NCBI GenBank assembly: GCA_019916065.1
Contig: CM034236.1
Coordinates: forward strand, 24,314,358 to 24,378,357
Direction of reading: 5' to 3'
DNA from: Vitellaria paradoxa
Lineage: Eukaryota > Streptophyta > Magnoliopsida > Ericales > Sapotaceae
Length of the DNA stretch: 64,000 nucleotides
The number at the start of each line of letters is the position of its first letter. Position 1 is the stretch's first letter. The notes below the pieces were generated by a model. That model made no database searches. It had not been told where the DNA came from and saw nothing but the letters and a program-made list of their open reading frames with translations. Below, in pieces: positions 32,213 to 44,704 of the stretch. The translations under genes were made by a program, and so were the position numbers.

Positions 32213-32349
32213 ATAAGTAACAAGTCTCTAAAACAAAATAAAATTTTAAGTTCAAAGTTTTTAAATATATTTTTTTAAATTATTTTTTTTTTTTAAAAAG
32301 CATAAAGAAAACTAAAAATTAAAAGTACCCTAAAAATAAAATTTTAGCC

Positions 32350-32367
32350 TCCCCAGCAATGGTGCCA
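32350..32367 (-). other. Primer-binding site of B3
   Basis: Minus strand TGGCACCATTGCTGGGGA, a degenerate tRNA-Asp type site, 6 bases from the LTR edge at 32374. Confidence 0.8.
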
Positions 32368-32373
32368 AAAACT

Positions 32374-33926
32374 TGACCGACCCTAAAAAGTGTTTTAGGG
32401 TTCTACTTTTCAAGTGCAAGAGGGCAGTCATAGTTTTAAAACTCGGTGAGTCCGAGGTCGAATTCACAGATAGCCTAATGTTATTTAGTTTCTAGGATGT
32501 GAAAGGAATTCTAAAAACTAAAGGGAAGCAAGTTTGGAAATTTAAGTTTACTAAATTCTAGGGTTCAGTAAAATTAAAGATAAATTCAATTTCACCTAGT
32601 TAAGATTAAAATAAATAGGACAATCTGAATTTCAAAAGGAATTAAGCTAGATGGCAAAAAATTAAAATAAAATCAACAAAGCTATTTCAATTTCAAATTA
32701 ATCAATTATAACTAAAACTAAGTTGGATTGCAATTCAACAAGAGTAAAGATCTTGATTCAACTTCAAGTTCGGGTAGTTCACTACTTTGCCTTGGGGTGT
32801 GTTTGTTTGAAGAATAGGGTTTAATTTGAAAATTATTTAGAGCATTGTAATTAGAGGTTGGTACCAGTGGTCTCAAGCGGATGTGGTTAAAGACCTTTGT
32901 TTCCTAGGGTTTTTCAATTAAACACCAAAAATTAATAAAAATATGATTTTTAAGTCTATTTGAAAGTATTTGACAATTGGTTACGAAAATACATACCAGT
33001 GATCTAACACGAATTTGGTTAAGGGTTTTCGTATTCGAGTGTTTTCGAAATAGAAAAAAATAGATTTGTGAAAGGTAGATTCCTTCGTAAAAGATTTCGC
33101 AACCTACGCGAAGGGACTACGAACACCCCAAGGCTTTTTGTGAACTACCCTTTCTTGATTCGTTGAATCAAGATTAGGGTTTTACACTATAACTACTCTA
33201 AACATCACAAAGACAATAAACGAACATTCAATCATGCTATTTAGTAATTGAAATAAACGAAACATCATATTAAAGAGCGAAATGAAATACAACTTACAAT
33301 GTAACTTGTGCGTAAAAGGAGAGATGAACTAATAACGCAAAGATGAAGAACAAAACTCCAAAAGCATCCATCAACAAAGCTTTAAAAAATGTACAAATCA
33401 TTCTCAAACTTAATTTAAATCTAATCTAATTCTCAATGTAGCTGCGGAATCTTCAATGGAGGCATCCCCCTTCATAGCCGTGTAATGGGTCCTTATAAAG
33501 ATGCAAGGAAACCCTAAAAGAGGTGCTTCAACTCATGGCTTCTGGATACACAGTGGTCTCGACCATCTGGTCTGGGGGTCGGGACCACAAAATGCTTTCT
33601 TCTCAATTCATGTATACTGTGGTCTCGACCGTTTGATGTGGTGGTCGGGACCCCCAAGTATCCCTTGGTTTACTTTTCTTCCTCCTTTAGGTTGGGTCTT
33701 TGGGCTAGTCTTGGCCATCTAAGGCGAGGTTTAAACCATGATGTTTTCTTCGTTTTCTCGGCCATTTCCATAGCTATAAACTTCGATCTCCTTGCCCTTT
33801 TCCCTGCAATTAGAAAAATAAAAGTATAAGCAATAAAATAACACTAAAACTTTAACTTTACTTATTCAAATGCATTAATACGTGTTGAATTAGGGAGTTT
33901 GTAATTACACTTTTCAAGTGTAATCA
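32374..33926 (-). repeat. 5' LTR of B3
   Basis: A 1553-bp LTR. The U5 edge is at 32374 (TGACCGACC on plus). The start at 33926 forms the hairpin motif GTAATTACAC ... GTGTAATCA. U3 box pairs: 33555/33577 and 33621/33643. TATA (minus CTTTATAAGG) is at 33491-33500, 54 bp from the nearest box. The right edge abuts A2 pol at GCAGATTTAAC (Ala-Asp-Leu-Thr), so B3 inserted inside A2 pol. No left LTR remains. Confidence 0.9.
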
Positions 33927-36689
33927 GCAGATTTAACGGGTATAAGTCCACTCCTTTGCACACATCGTATATATCTAAAAGAGGGTAGCAAGCTAGTCTG
34001 ACAAATGCAAAGAAGACTCAATCCGAATATGAAAGAAGTAGTGCGGGCAAAAGTACTCAAATTGTTTGATGTGGGGATAATCTATCCAATTTGTAACTCT
34101 CAATAGGTAAGTCCCACACAAGTAGTACCTAAGAAGTCAAGTATCACTGTAGTTCAGAATGAACACAACGAGCTAGTCCCAACGAGGGTACAAACTGGCT
34201 GGCGAGTATGCATTGATTATAGAAAAGTCAATGTAGTTACAAGAAAAGATCACTTCCCTCTTCCGTTTTTAGATCAGGTCTTAGAAAGAGTGGCTGGGCA
34301 TGCATACTATTGCTTCTTAGATGGCTATTCGGCCTATAACCAAATAAAGGTAGCTTTAGAGGATCAATCTAAAACCACCTTCACTTGTCCTTTTGGCACC
34401 TTTGCGTATAAACGAATACCCTTTGGCATATGTAACGCCCCTGCTACTTTTCAGTGTTGCATGATCGGCATATTTAGTGAAATGGTAGAAGAAATCGTCG
34501 AGGTATTTATGGATGACTTCTCTGTCTATGGCGATTCCTTTGAGTAGTGTTTACAAAACCCTGATCTTGTACTAACACGATGTGAGGACAAGAACCTAGT
34601 CCTTAATTGGGAAAAATGTCATTTTATGGTGACACAAGGCATAGTACTAGGCCATATAGTATCAAAGGAAGGTATCCAGGTAGATCAAGCTAAGGTAGAC
34701 CTGATACAAAAACTTCCCCCACCTCACTCAGTAAAAGATATCAGATTGTTCCTAAGGCACGCTGGTTTTTACTGAAAATTTATTTAGTCATTCAGTGAAA
34801 TTTCCAGACCCTTGTGTCAGTTACTAACATAAGATACTCCATTTGAATGGACTGATCAATGCCAGCAGGCTTTCAATAAACTCAAGGGATGTCTAATTAC
34901 AGCTCCTATATTACAATCCCTTGATTGGTCACTACCATTTGAACTTATGTGCGACGCTAGTGATCATGCTATTGGAGCTGTATTAGGGTAGAGAACGGAT
35001 AAAAAGGTGCATGTCATTTATTATGCTAGTAAAACTCTTAATGATGCGCAAAAAAACTACACAACAACTGAAAAGGAACTGCTAGCAGTTGTTTTCGCCC
35101 TTGAGAAATTTTGGTCTTATCTTATTGGTTCAACAGTTATCGTTTTTACTAATCATTTAGCACTTAAATATCTATTAACCAAACTAGAGGCCAAACCCCA
35201 CTTGATTCGTTGGATATTACTACTACAGGAGTTTGACATCGAAATAAGAGATAAAAAGGGTGTGGAAAATGTGGTAGCAGATCATCTATCACGATTACCA
35301 ATAGAAGTTTACCCCAAATACGATACTCAAATCAATGATAGCTTCCCGAATGAATAGTTATTTCATGTAAAGGCAATAATAGCCTCTAACCCACCCTGGT
35401 ATACTGATATTGCTAACTACTTAGTGACAGGCAAAATCCCAAGTGAATGGAATCCTAAAGATAGGAAGAAATTCCTTAGGAATGTACGAGTTTTCTTTTG
35501 GGATGATCCATATTTATTAAACTATTGCCCAGATCAAGTAATACGCTGATGTATTCATGAGTGGGAAGTTCCAGGAATTATAGAGTTCTGTCACTCTCAA
35601 GCTTATGCTGGCCATTTTTCCACAAACAAAATAGCTGCCAAAATCTTACAATGTGGATTTTATTGGCCTACATTATTCAAGGATGTACATCATTTCTGCA
35701 CCACTTACAATAGGTGTCAACGTTTAGGTAGTTTGACTCGAAGAAATATGATGCCACTATCCCCTATTCTCGTGTTAGAAGTATTAGACTGTTAGGGAAT
35801 AGACTTCATGGGTTCTTTTCCAAAATCTTTTGGGTATGAATTCATCTTAGTAGGGGTTGATTATGTGTCCAAGTGGGTAGAAGCAGTTGCCACTAGGACT
35901 AATGATCACAAAGTTATGCTTAAATTCCTTCATGAAAACATATTTTCACGCTTTGGGGTACCTCGAGCAATAATCAGTGATGGAAGAAAACATTTCTGTA
36001 ACCGACCAGTGGGAACTCTGTTGCTTAAATATGGGGTACTGCATAGAGTGGGCACTCCCTATCACCCCCAGACAAGTGGCCAAGTAGAGCTTGCTAACAG
36101 AGAGATCAAGCGAATTTTAGAAGAGACGGTTAATCCAAATCGCAAGGATTGGTCACTAAGGTTGATGGATTCTTTATGGGCATATCATACTGCATATAAA
36201 ACCACCCTAGGAATGTCACCTTATTGGTTAGTTTATGGTAAGTCGTGCCACTTGCCCGTGGAATTAGAGCATAAAGCTTATTGGGCAATTAAGCAATTTA
36301 ATGCAAATATCGATGAAGCAGGGCTGCACCGTAAACTACAAATTGCTGAAATGGACGAGTTATGAAATGATGCCTTTGAAAATGCGTTAATTTCAAAAGA
36401 AAAGATGAAGAAAGCACATGATCTACATATTGCACGAAGTTCATTCCATGAAGGTCAAAAGGTACTTCTTTATCGCTCACGATTACACTTAATCTCGGGT
36501 AAATTACAATCTAAGTGGTCGAGACCATTCATTGTAACACATGTATCTGACCATGGAGCCATTGAAATTGAAAACCCAAAAAATAGGCATCGATTTAAGG
36601 TGAATGGACATCGATTAAAACCCTACTTGGAGAATTTCGTGGATTTAATTGAAATGTGGGATCTATTGGATCCCCTACCTTATAAATAG
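33927..36689 (+). pseudogene. pol: A2 pol (RT, RNase H, integrase), multiply interrupted
   Basis: It resumes at [62 protein letters not shown] then a stop near 34547. RNase [16 protein letters not shown], a stop, [23 protein letters not shown] (third Asp replaced by Asn), [10 protein letters not shown]. Integrase: zinc region HSQAYAGHF ... CTTYNRCQRLG (one Cys replaced by Tyr), a stop in DCxGIDFMGS, then [14 protein letters not shown] and [10 protein letters not shown]. It ends DLLDPLPYK at 36689. Closely related to A1 but clearly dead. Confidence 0.9.
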
Positions 36690-37569
36690 TTCACAATCGA
36701 AAGAATCTTTGTTGTATATTAATTAGTATAGGAATTAAATTTAGGAAAAAAGTAGTCTATTTACTAGGAATATTAGGTAATTTCTTCAAAAAAAAAAAAA
36801 AACCTGAAAATTCCCCCAAAGTGGTCCATCGGTCCGGACACCTGTCCAGCCAGTCCGAACCACAGTAGGGTCTTCAAGGGGTAGCTGATTCAGCCAATTC
36901 GGACACCCTAGGGGCAGTCTGGACACCTGCACTTCCTTTAACAAACCTGAAACCCCTCTATTCGGCCAAATCCTCCATCTCCCCACTTTTTAGCTTTGAT
37001 TCTCTCAAACCCAAGCACTCTTTCCTTCAACCCATGACTTCCTAGGCCACGGGTTGCAGAAGTTCTGAAGATTTTGCTGCAATTTCTTGATTTTCTTCCT
37101 CCTCCATAGGAGCCCTAACTTCAAGATTGAAATATCTAGGGTTCTTCCTCTCATTTTGTTCCTTAATTTCATTTCCAAACAACTTTCAAAGGTTACTTTC
37201 TTCACCTATGGGGCCTAGTCATCTTAAACTTTGGATTTCTTTATCAAAATGTGAACCAACCCGTGGGTCCTCAAACCTCCTCATGGGTGGGAGTGTGGCC
37301 AACCAAATAGGGTTCCTTTTGGCTTCAAGTGGGGTACTTTTCATGATAAATTTGCATCTTGCTTAAGGATTTTTAAAGGTAGGCCCCAATTTTGGGAAGA
37401 CACCACACTTACCATCATTGGAGGGTATGAGTCAAGTTGTGGTCCAATGAAAAACTCAATTTCCTTTGATTTAATCTTCTCACGCTTTATTAGAAGTGGG
37501 CCACTGAATTTGTGTGGACATAGGGATTGCTCTAATCTTGTTTATCAATTTTTTCCATTTGTTAGTTCA
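36690..37569 (+). promoter_or_regulatory. A2 pol-env spacer with GC box pairs
   Basis: Non-coding. Boxes GGTCCGGACACC (36831), AGTCCGAACC (36852), ATTCGGACACC (36897) and GTCTGGACACC (36917) form two pairs at about 21-bp spacing. About 10 bp after the last box comes CTTTAACAA, then ATTCGGCCAAA, mirroring the A1 spacer. It may be the promoter of the downstream env-position ORF (inference). Confidence 0.5.
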
Positions 37570-38673
37570 ATGGCACCAAGGACTAAGAAGAGAGCTAATA
37601 GGCATTTGGAAACCACACCCTATAATAGTGATCATTTTTGGAGAATGGATGCTGAAACCCAATATGATGATGTGTGGTGTCATACGCCGGTAGTAGTGGA
37701 GAGGGTTTGGAGAATTGAGCAATTCAAGGGTGAGGAATTCTTGCTATTCCAAAACTTTGAGGGTCGACAATGGTTGTCTATTACTCAGTTTCAGGCCTTG
37801 TGCACCTCTGAGCTCGTAAGGGAATTCTTTGCTAACATAAAAGAAAATTTGATAAAACGGAGGCATGGGAGAAAGAAACTTACCGGGTGGGTCTGAGGAA
37901 TTGAGATCCAAGTAACACCAGATGATTTTGTAGAGGTATTCCAACTACCTCGGGTGCAGAACCCTAAATTTACCTACCCAATAGAAGGAGATCCAACCCT
38001 GAACATAGTAGCAAGAGAAGTTTTGACAGATAACCAAGAGTGGACTGGTGAATATAGGAAACCACTCTCTACCCTAAAAGCCAAATACTGGGCTCTTCAT
38101 ATGTTCTCGTGCACCAATCTCTTACCCCAAAATAGGAATTCTAATTGTAGTCCCGCACGTGCTCAATTGATCTATGCTATAGGGACTGGGATGACAGTTG
38201 ATTTGCCCTCCTTTATTTGGCACCATATTGTGTATACATTTGAGCATCAAAGAGGTCAGTCAAGTATTCCATTCGGAGGAGCTCTTACAGAAATATTCTG
38301 GCAAAAGGGTGCACCTATCATGGCAGACTTACCCATAGCTCCTTGCCTCCAACCCCTTACTATCGTCTCCTATGTTAAGTCCCGGGGTAATTTAGCAAAA
38401 GGCAAAAAGAAAAGGCCATCTAGTGCAAACATAGCAGAGGGGAGTGGATCTTAGCAGCCATGAGATGAGGATGACGAACCCGATGATCCCATTGCAGATT
38501 TGGTGGTGCAAATGAACCGTCTCAAGCACAATCAGAAGGTGGATCATGGCTTGCTTATGAGGTTGCAACAGACACAACAGGAGATGCGGCAAGAACAACA
38601 GACGCAGACTCATCTTCTGCAGTGTATCCTAGATCACCTTTGTGATTCTCATCACCCTCCACTGCATGTTTAG
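37570..38673 (+). pseudogene. Env-position ORF of A2, with stops
   Basis: A decayed copy of the A1 ORF at 55398-56483. It starts MAPRTKKRANRHLE. It keeps the shared domain (FWRMDAETQYDD, NFEGRQWLSITQFQAL, LVREFFANIKE, VTPDDF, HMFSCTNLLPQNRN, YAIGTGMTVDLPSF, FGGALTEIF) and a C-terminal coiled coil rich in Gln. In-frame stops are at 37894-37896 and 38452-38454 and just after. The frame otherwise continues to the natural stop at 38671-38673, so the original protein was about the same length as in A1. Confidence 0.85.
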
Positions 38674-38802
38674 AGGAGACCTTCCTTTTTATTTTCTTTC
38701 TTATTTTAGTTGTAAGTTGATGATAGTTTTGCGAGTTAGGTGTGCATTGCTGGTTTAACTTTGTACCCTTAAACTCGATTATTCCTTTTATTAGAATGGT
38801 AA

Positions 38803-39662
38803 TGAAAATTCCAAACCCACACAATCACACACACAATGAAAGTAATCACATAAGAGATTAACGAGGAAACCCTATCACAGGGAGAAAAACCTCTATTTAC
38901 AATCCCACTATCAACGGGTTACAAGACTCTACTCAGACTCTGTACGAATCACTCGCACGAATCCTTTCGTCACTCTTGCTCGAATCACTCGATAAACCCT
39001 ACAAGTAGGCTTTCTGCCTCACACAGAAAGTGAAAAGAAAATACAAGACGAATTTAGAGAAAGAACATGAAAGCTCTCAATACTCAAAGACTCTTTCTCT
39101 AGGTCCCTATAATATGTTCTCCCCCCTCTCTCCAATTACAGAGTTGGTTTCACATATATATAGGATAACAAAGTTGTCCTAGTTTGGCAAAATAGGAAAT
39201 TGAATCCGAATAAAATATTCATAGCTCGATCCCTCGCGCTCCCATCCTCCAGCCTGTGACCTACACTGGAATTCTTACGCTTTAGGAAATAATACTGGCG
39301 CACCCTCGGTCTCCCATCCTCTTGCCTGCGGACCTCACTGGAATTTCTGAGACACCTTGGCGCACCCGCGCGCTCCCTGCGGGCTGCCTGTGTGCTTGGA
39401 GCGCACCCGCGCGCTTCCCGCGCCGTGCCTGCGAGGAACACTAGAATTTCATTCACGTTCCAGAAAGCTGCGTCCGAATCCCATTAGGTTTTGTAATCCT
39501 TCACACCAATTAGAATTCTTCAAAATCTTGGTCAACTTGATTAATTTTATCTCCTTAATTGTTCAGAATTCTTCAAATCTTCAATTTGCATCACTTTAGG
39601 AAACTTTAATAGCATTCCTAATTTAACTAATAATTTGATTGGATTTGCCACAAAACTTTACA
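38803..39662 (-). mobile_element. Copia-like solo LTR
   Basis: An 860-bp insert bounded by TG (38803) and CA (39662) and by perfect 5-bp target duplications GGTAA at 38798-38802 and 39663-39667. Minus orientation is inferred from a TATA tract (39155-39166) and from a GGGTTTCCTCGTTAATCTC motif like the U5 of plant Copia LTRs. Upstream of TATA are three imperfect GC-rich repeats of about 75 bp (39225-39450; GCGCACCCGCGCGCT type). No internal region, PBS or PPT is present, as expected of a solo LTR. The Arg-rich minus frame inside (39136-39456) is a by-product. Confidence 0.75.
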
Positions 39663-39808
39663 GGTAATGTTATTTTGATTTTACTTTGTTTTCTATTTGT
39701 TATGGTTATGTTATGATTGTGTGGGTAAATTACTTCTTGCTTGCTACTATCTCTTGCATCATGATTTAAAAGCTTTACTTGTTTGATTTATGAAAGCACA
39801 GGTACACT

Positions 39809-40243
39809 TTGACTACATTGAATAAGGATGTTAACCAAGATGCTAATGAGGGTAATGTCAGGGATCACAAGCATAAGTGGGATGTTTTATCATCTAGTAG
39901 TAGGGATGAGAGTGACTCTAAGAATTCTTCTGTGAGTTCTGAGAGTAGTTTGAGTTCTTGGTCTGACAATTTATTTATAGAAGGTAATACATTGCCTTTA
40001 TCTAAATATGTTCCCCCATTTTTTGCCTTAGCACCTCATCAATTTTTTGAGGCTACCTGGTGGGATGAAGTAGACTTAGAGATAAATGTTAGAATGGAAT
40101 GGGCAGAAATTGTTATAGCTCAAGAGTGGCCCGATGCCCCACCCACTAAGTTTGACCACTTGTCCATTACGTCATCTGAGGATTTGCCTACTTGGGAAGA
40201 TATGCCACCCCTAGAAAATGTACCTGATGAAATTGGTAAGTAG
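39809..40243 (+). CDS. Post-env acidic ORF of A2, unknown function
   Basis: A 144-codon open frame in A2 downstream of the env-position ORF: a Ser/Asp-rich N-terminus (DALSSSSRDESDS-like), then FFALAPHQFFEATWWDEVDLEINVRMEW. I recognise no domain. A small acidic ORF occupies the equivalent place in A1 (54916-55230) but has little visible sequence similarity. A good acceptor-like AAAGCACAG precedes it, and a GTAATA...TTTCTTTAG intron-like stretch follows at 40356-40421, so it could be an exon of a spliced transcript. Coding status is uncertain. Confidence 0.3.
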   Translation: MTTLNKDVNQDANEGNVRDHKHKWDVLSSSSRDESDSKNSSVSSESSLSSWSDNLFIEGNTLPLSKYVPPFFALAPHQFFEATWWDEVDLEINVRMEWAEIVIAQEWPDAPPTKFDHLSITSSEDLPTWEDMPPLENVPDEIGK

Positions 40244-41117
40244 AATAATAGTGAGCTAACTGCGAACCTATTATGTCACCTCAATCGTTGGAGTTCTTAC
40301 ACCTGGTTTCTCCTATTCTTCATGATGAACTTACTTCATTTGATGATGGCATAAGGTAATATCCATGCTTTTCTTTATTTTTATATTTGTCTTTTACTAT
40401 TTTTTTCTTTCTTTTCTTTAGTGTCATTATCCACTTCATGTCATTAGTCACTTATCATTCTGTTTATATAAGCATTAATAGTCACCTTCTCTTGTCAGTT
40501 AAGGTTCCATAACACCCATTAGGGACAATATGTGATTTTAGTTGGGGGGGAGGCATGTTGCATGGTAAAACATGATTGCATTGCATAAATAATATTTTTG
40601 ACATATAGTGACTAATGTGGGGGTGTATAACTAGTTTGAGGATGGTAGTAATCATGGAAATGAGGAATGTTTTGATTTTCATTTGTGAGTAGGTAACTAA
40701 AGTGAGAAATTGAGTATAAATTTTTCAATTGTTTAGTTGACTTTTTACTTGAGATCAAGGGAATGACAGTTTGTTAGGGAGTAGAGCTCATGAGACATAG
40801 TCAATCAGGTATGCCAGGACACAAGTGGAGACTTAAGAACCTCTCTTTTGTGAGACTTTGAGCCTAAAACCGTTATTTTTGAGAGGATTGAATATAATGC
40901 TCTTTATCACATTTTCTTTCATCTCTTGTATTTCTTTTATAGCTTCATTACGTTATTTTGCTTTGGTATTGAATGCAACAAATTACTGCTTTTCAATTGC
41001 ATGAATGGATCATTGTTTCTGAAAAAATGGTGATAACCTAGGGAATGATGTTAGGCCATCATTGGATTATTTGAAAGACTGTATCCTTTTCTTTTAAAAC
41101 TATTGCCTTTGGAACCA

Positions 41118-41132
41118 AGTTGAAGCCTTTCA
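41118..41132. repeat. LINE target-site duplication, left copy
   Basis: AGTTGAAGCCTTTCA, repeated exactly at 41991-42005 right after the poly(A) tail. Confidence 0.95.
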
Positions 41133-41990
41133 CCCAAGATATGGAGAAAGACTAGCCTATGATGCTGGTTTGCTGAAAGATGCTAAAGTGGATAGAATTG
41201 TGGTTCAAGGTACTTGGAAATGGCCATACCCGTGTACATGGGAGCTAAGGGAGATAATCCTTGAGCACCCTCCTAGCTACTATCCGGATGCTAATCTAGA
41301 GGATAAATTCTTTTGGAGGGCATCAAGAAATGGAGCTTACACTACGGCTGCAACATGGAATGCAATAAGGGAAAAAGGAAGCAAGAAACCTTGGTATCAT
41401 CTAGTTTGGTTCCCTCAACACATACCTCGACATAGCTTTATACTCTGGCTTGCTATTAATGGAAGATTAAGTACAAAGGAAAGGATGTTGGGTTGGGGAA
41501 TGAGCATAGACCCTACTTGTGTGCTATGTGGTAATGCCTTTGAAACACTTGACCATCTTCTATTCATGTGCCCATTTTCAGCCGAATTGCGGGGTACCAT
41601 TTTGTGCAAATGCTCCATCATCAAACCCCTACAACCTTGGAACTTGGAAGTCTCTTCGGCTATGGGTAAATTCAGCGGGAAGCAAGTCAACCGCATTATA
41701 TGTAGAATTGCTTGGGCCGGCCTTGTCTACCATCTATGGGAGGAAAGGAATAGCTGAATTTTCAAAGGGCAAGCTTCATCCGTGGCAACCATTGGACAAA
41801 AGATAATGCATGTTGTTAGAACTAAAGTCTCTCAATCTAATGTTAAGTTGATCAATGTAGATTCAAGCTTACTTGATAGTTGGGGAATCCACTAGTTACT
41901 TATATTTTGTTTACGGGGGTATGCCCCCAAGATATTGTACATAACTTTCCCATATAATCCAAATTTATACTTACTTACCAAAAAAAAAAA
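41133..41990 (+). mobile_element. 5'-truncated LINE (non-LTR retrotransposon) insertion
   Basis: An 858-bp insert flanked by the 15-bp duplication AGTTGAAGCCTTTCA, ending in a poly(A) tract (41980-41990) and carrying only the last part of a LINE ORF2. 5' truncation, A-tail and a 15-bp duplication are classical products of target-primed reverse transcription. Confidence 0.95.
41170..41895 (+). pseudogene. LINE ORF2 C-terminal zinc-binding region (zf-RVT)
   Basis: A 195-codon frame ends with a TGA after EERNS (41757), but the same frame continues recognisably to a TAG at 41893-41895. It carries the RVT-associated zinc-binding domain: FFWRASRNGAYTTAATW, WFPQHIPRHSFILWLAINGRLSTKERM, then CVLCGNAFETLDHLLFMCPF (C-X2-C ... 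H ... C). Only this 3' domain of the reverse-transcriptase protein is left. Confidence 0.9.
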
Positions 41991-42005
41991 AGTTGAAGCC
42001 TTTCA
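41991..42005. repeat. LINE target-site duplication, right copy
   Basis: AGTTGAAGCCTTTCA directly after the A-tract; identical to 41118-41132. Confidence 0.95.
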
Positions 42006-43032
42006 AAATAAAATAATCTATTAAAATTTTCTAGGACCCACAAATTTTAACCCTTTTTACCTTAGATATGTAGAAGCCAACCCTTACATGCTTTGGGAAG
42101 TCTTGGTTGTGTTTGGAGAGGTAGTTAAGGGGCAATTTATAAATTAAAAAAAAAAAACTATATAGACATGCAGGTGAGGACATAGCTATATGTGAAAAAA
42201 AAGAGAAGAGAGAGAAAAATTTTCAATATTGGTGTTCAAGGAGTAGAAAGAAGAAAGTTGGGGAGAGGATTGTAACACACTGGCATTCTAATCCTAAGGC
42301 ATGCACTTTGAATTTCCATATCCGTTATTTGTTTAGCCACCACCCCTAGGCCCCGTTACAACCTAATAAAGACCTAACGGACTTTGGGTGAAAATCATTT
42401 TTAAGACCATTGATCCATTTTATGTGAAAGATTGTGGTTTTCTTGTGCTTGCATTAATACATTCCATCCATGAAGCTATGTATCACTTTGCACTTCATTT
42501 GGTTATGTCATTCTTTGATTGAGATTCATTGCAATTATTCGATTTGCACTCTTGCATGAACCATGAGAGTAACCCTCATCGAGTGAATTTTTATTTGAGA
42601 GTGAACACCCAGGTGAGATTTGAAGTCAAAGCTAAGATCATTGGACATACAGGATAGGCTTGTCGATTGGATAATATGAACTTACATGCTAGACATTACA
42701 TGATCAATATATGAAGAAAGCCTCATCACATTAGAGGAATTTATGCAAAAATTTTGAGCTTAAGCTACTTCTTTCACATTGAAGTTAAAGCAAGAACTAT
42801 TGAAGTGATTGTTTACCATCCCTTAAACTAGTTTAGGAATTTTGTGGGTAGATTCACTGCAAACCCTCACGAGACATCACTCGTCCATTAGGGGAAACCT
42901 AGGGGTTTAAAAGGCTTGTTGCACATTGCTAAGTGTAACCGTGTTTCCAACGAAAAGAGAAATAGGATAATAGATTATTTTGATTTGAATAAAGCCATCA
43001 CTAGGGACTAGCAATGCTCTAGTTGGGGGCTG

Positions 43033-44704
43033 TGATTACACATGAAAAGTGTAATTACAAGAGCCCTATTTTAACATAAAAACATGCATTTTCTTAATTT
43101 AATTATGCATTTTGTTAAATTTTACACTAATACGGTTTATTTTCTTAATTGTAGTGAAAATGGTTCAATTGAAGCAATTAGGAGTGCTAAAGACGAAGAA
43201 AACGATGAAGGATAGCTCGTGGTACACTTGGATGGCATGGGTGTTAGGACACCTTTAGGACCGCAGAAGGTACAGTAGGAAAATTGGGAGTCTAGAGCAC
43301 ACTGTCATTCGGACACCGAAATGGGTGTCCGGGCACCTAGGACACTCAGGGGCTACTTTCTTGTTCTGTTTTTAGGGTTTCATGCATGGTTTATAAAAAC
43401 CCCATGAGCAGCTGTCTAGGGCATCTTTTTCCATCTTCTTTCCATCTTTTTCCAAGCTTTTAAAGATTGTTTTAGAGTTTAGAGAGAGAGTTTTTCAATT
43501 TCTTTTTGATGATGTTTACCAAGATTTGAATAGTAGTTTGCAGAGTTGTTTCTGTTTTGCTGATTGTTCGTCATTCTTTCTCTTCTTCGAAGTACAGTAT
43601 TTGTTTTCCTTAATTAATAAAGAATTTTCCAGATTTCTTATTTATTTGATCTTCTTATTTATTGTTTATTTATTGATTGTTGTGAATGGATTCTATTATG
43701 AAACTAGCGTACAACCCTAGTTCTTGATTCAACGAATCAAGGAAGGGTAGTTTATGAAGAACTAAGGAATGTGCCTAAATCCTTCACATGGTTTGTAAAA
43801 ACATGCGTAGTGATCTACGAATTTCAAATCGTTTTTCTTTTGTTTTAAGAACATTCGAAAACAAAAACCTTTGACTACATTAACTGTAATCACTGGTAAA
43901 GGCTTTCGGTATCAAATGATTTAAAACTTTTGAACAAATTAAAAATTGATTTTGAAAACAAATCTGATTTTCGTTTGTTTGAGAAGATTTCGAAACCAAG
44001 AGTTTTTGGCTATATTCTTTGTAATCACTAGCAAAAGCTCTTGATTATAACTTTCTTCATAATTCTTGAATAAACCTTAAATCAGATTTGCACCCAAAGG
44101 TTTTATTAGAACATATTTCTGATTTTATTATCCATATCAAAATGATTTTAAAGCTGTGCATTGGGGATTTATTGAGTTTTTAATGATAATATCTTACCAA
44201 TCTATAGATCCTTTTACGTGAACTATAGATTGTAGTTAAAACACATCCCGTAGTGAAGTAGTAAACTACCCGGAATTGTGAAGTTGGATCAAGAACCTTT
44301 TAATCTTGAAATCTTTTATCTACTTTAATTTTGGTTTTGCATTATTTTATATCCTTTTCTTAAAATCTTGATTAGGTTAGATAACTTTCTTTAAATTCTT
44401 GAAGTTATATCAAAGTTAAGTTTTGTTGTCTTTAAAATTAAAAATAAAATAAAAAAATTACTTGGTGATTCCTTTTCTTTAAGTTTTGTTAGGTTTAGTT
44501 CAGTTTTAAATTTGAAAAATTCCCAACTTTAGTTTTCTTGGTGATTGTTAAATTTCTTAGCATTTGAATCTTAAATTTTCTTGATAACTTAGAAACTAAA
44601 ACTTTAGGTTCCCTGTGGATTTGACCTCGAACTCACCGAGTTAAAACTACACTACACACCCTTGCACTTGGGGTTAGTTTAGACGCACATTCTAGAAGCG
44701 GTCA
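43033..44704 (+). repeat. 3' LTR of A2
   Basis: A 1672-bp partner of 22314-23980, ending AGAAGCGGTCA. It is preceded by PPT AGTTGGGGGCTG. TATA is at 43390-43399. The U3 inverted repeat seen in the 5' LTR is degraded here (CATTCGGACACCGAAATGGG). GTGGT (44705-44709) follows. By eye several percent of sites differ between the two LTRs, so A2 is clearly older than A1. Confidence 0.9.

Larger units (their letters stand above)
40244..43032 (+). mobile_element. 3' non-coding region of A2 with PPT-like tracts and conserved cassette
   Basis: It contains an internal purine tract TTTTAGTTGGGGGGGAGG (about 40536-40553), a second AAGTTGGGGAGAGG (42255-42268), the conserved block at 42290-42400 (ACTTTGAATTTCCATATCC ... 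AAGACCTAACGGACTTTGG), the subterminal block at 42847-42959 (CACTGCAAACCCTCACGAGAC ... AACCGTGTTTCCAACGAAAA), the stem-loop at 42997-43016 and the terminal PPT at 43021-43032. A LINE fragment interrupts it at 41133-41990. No other coding sequence. Confidence 0.7.

Noticed and set aside
39136..39456. An Arg-rich 106-residue protein
   Set aside because: It lies wholly within the solo LTR, over its GC-rich repeats.
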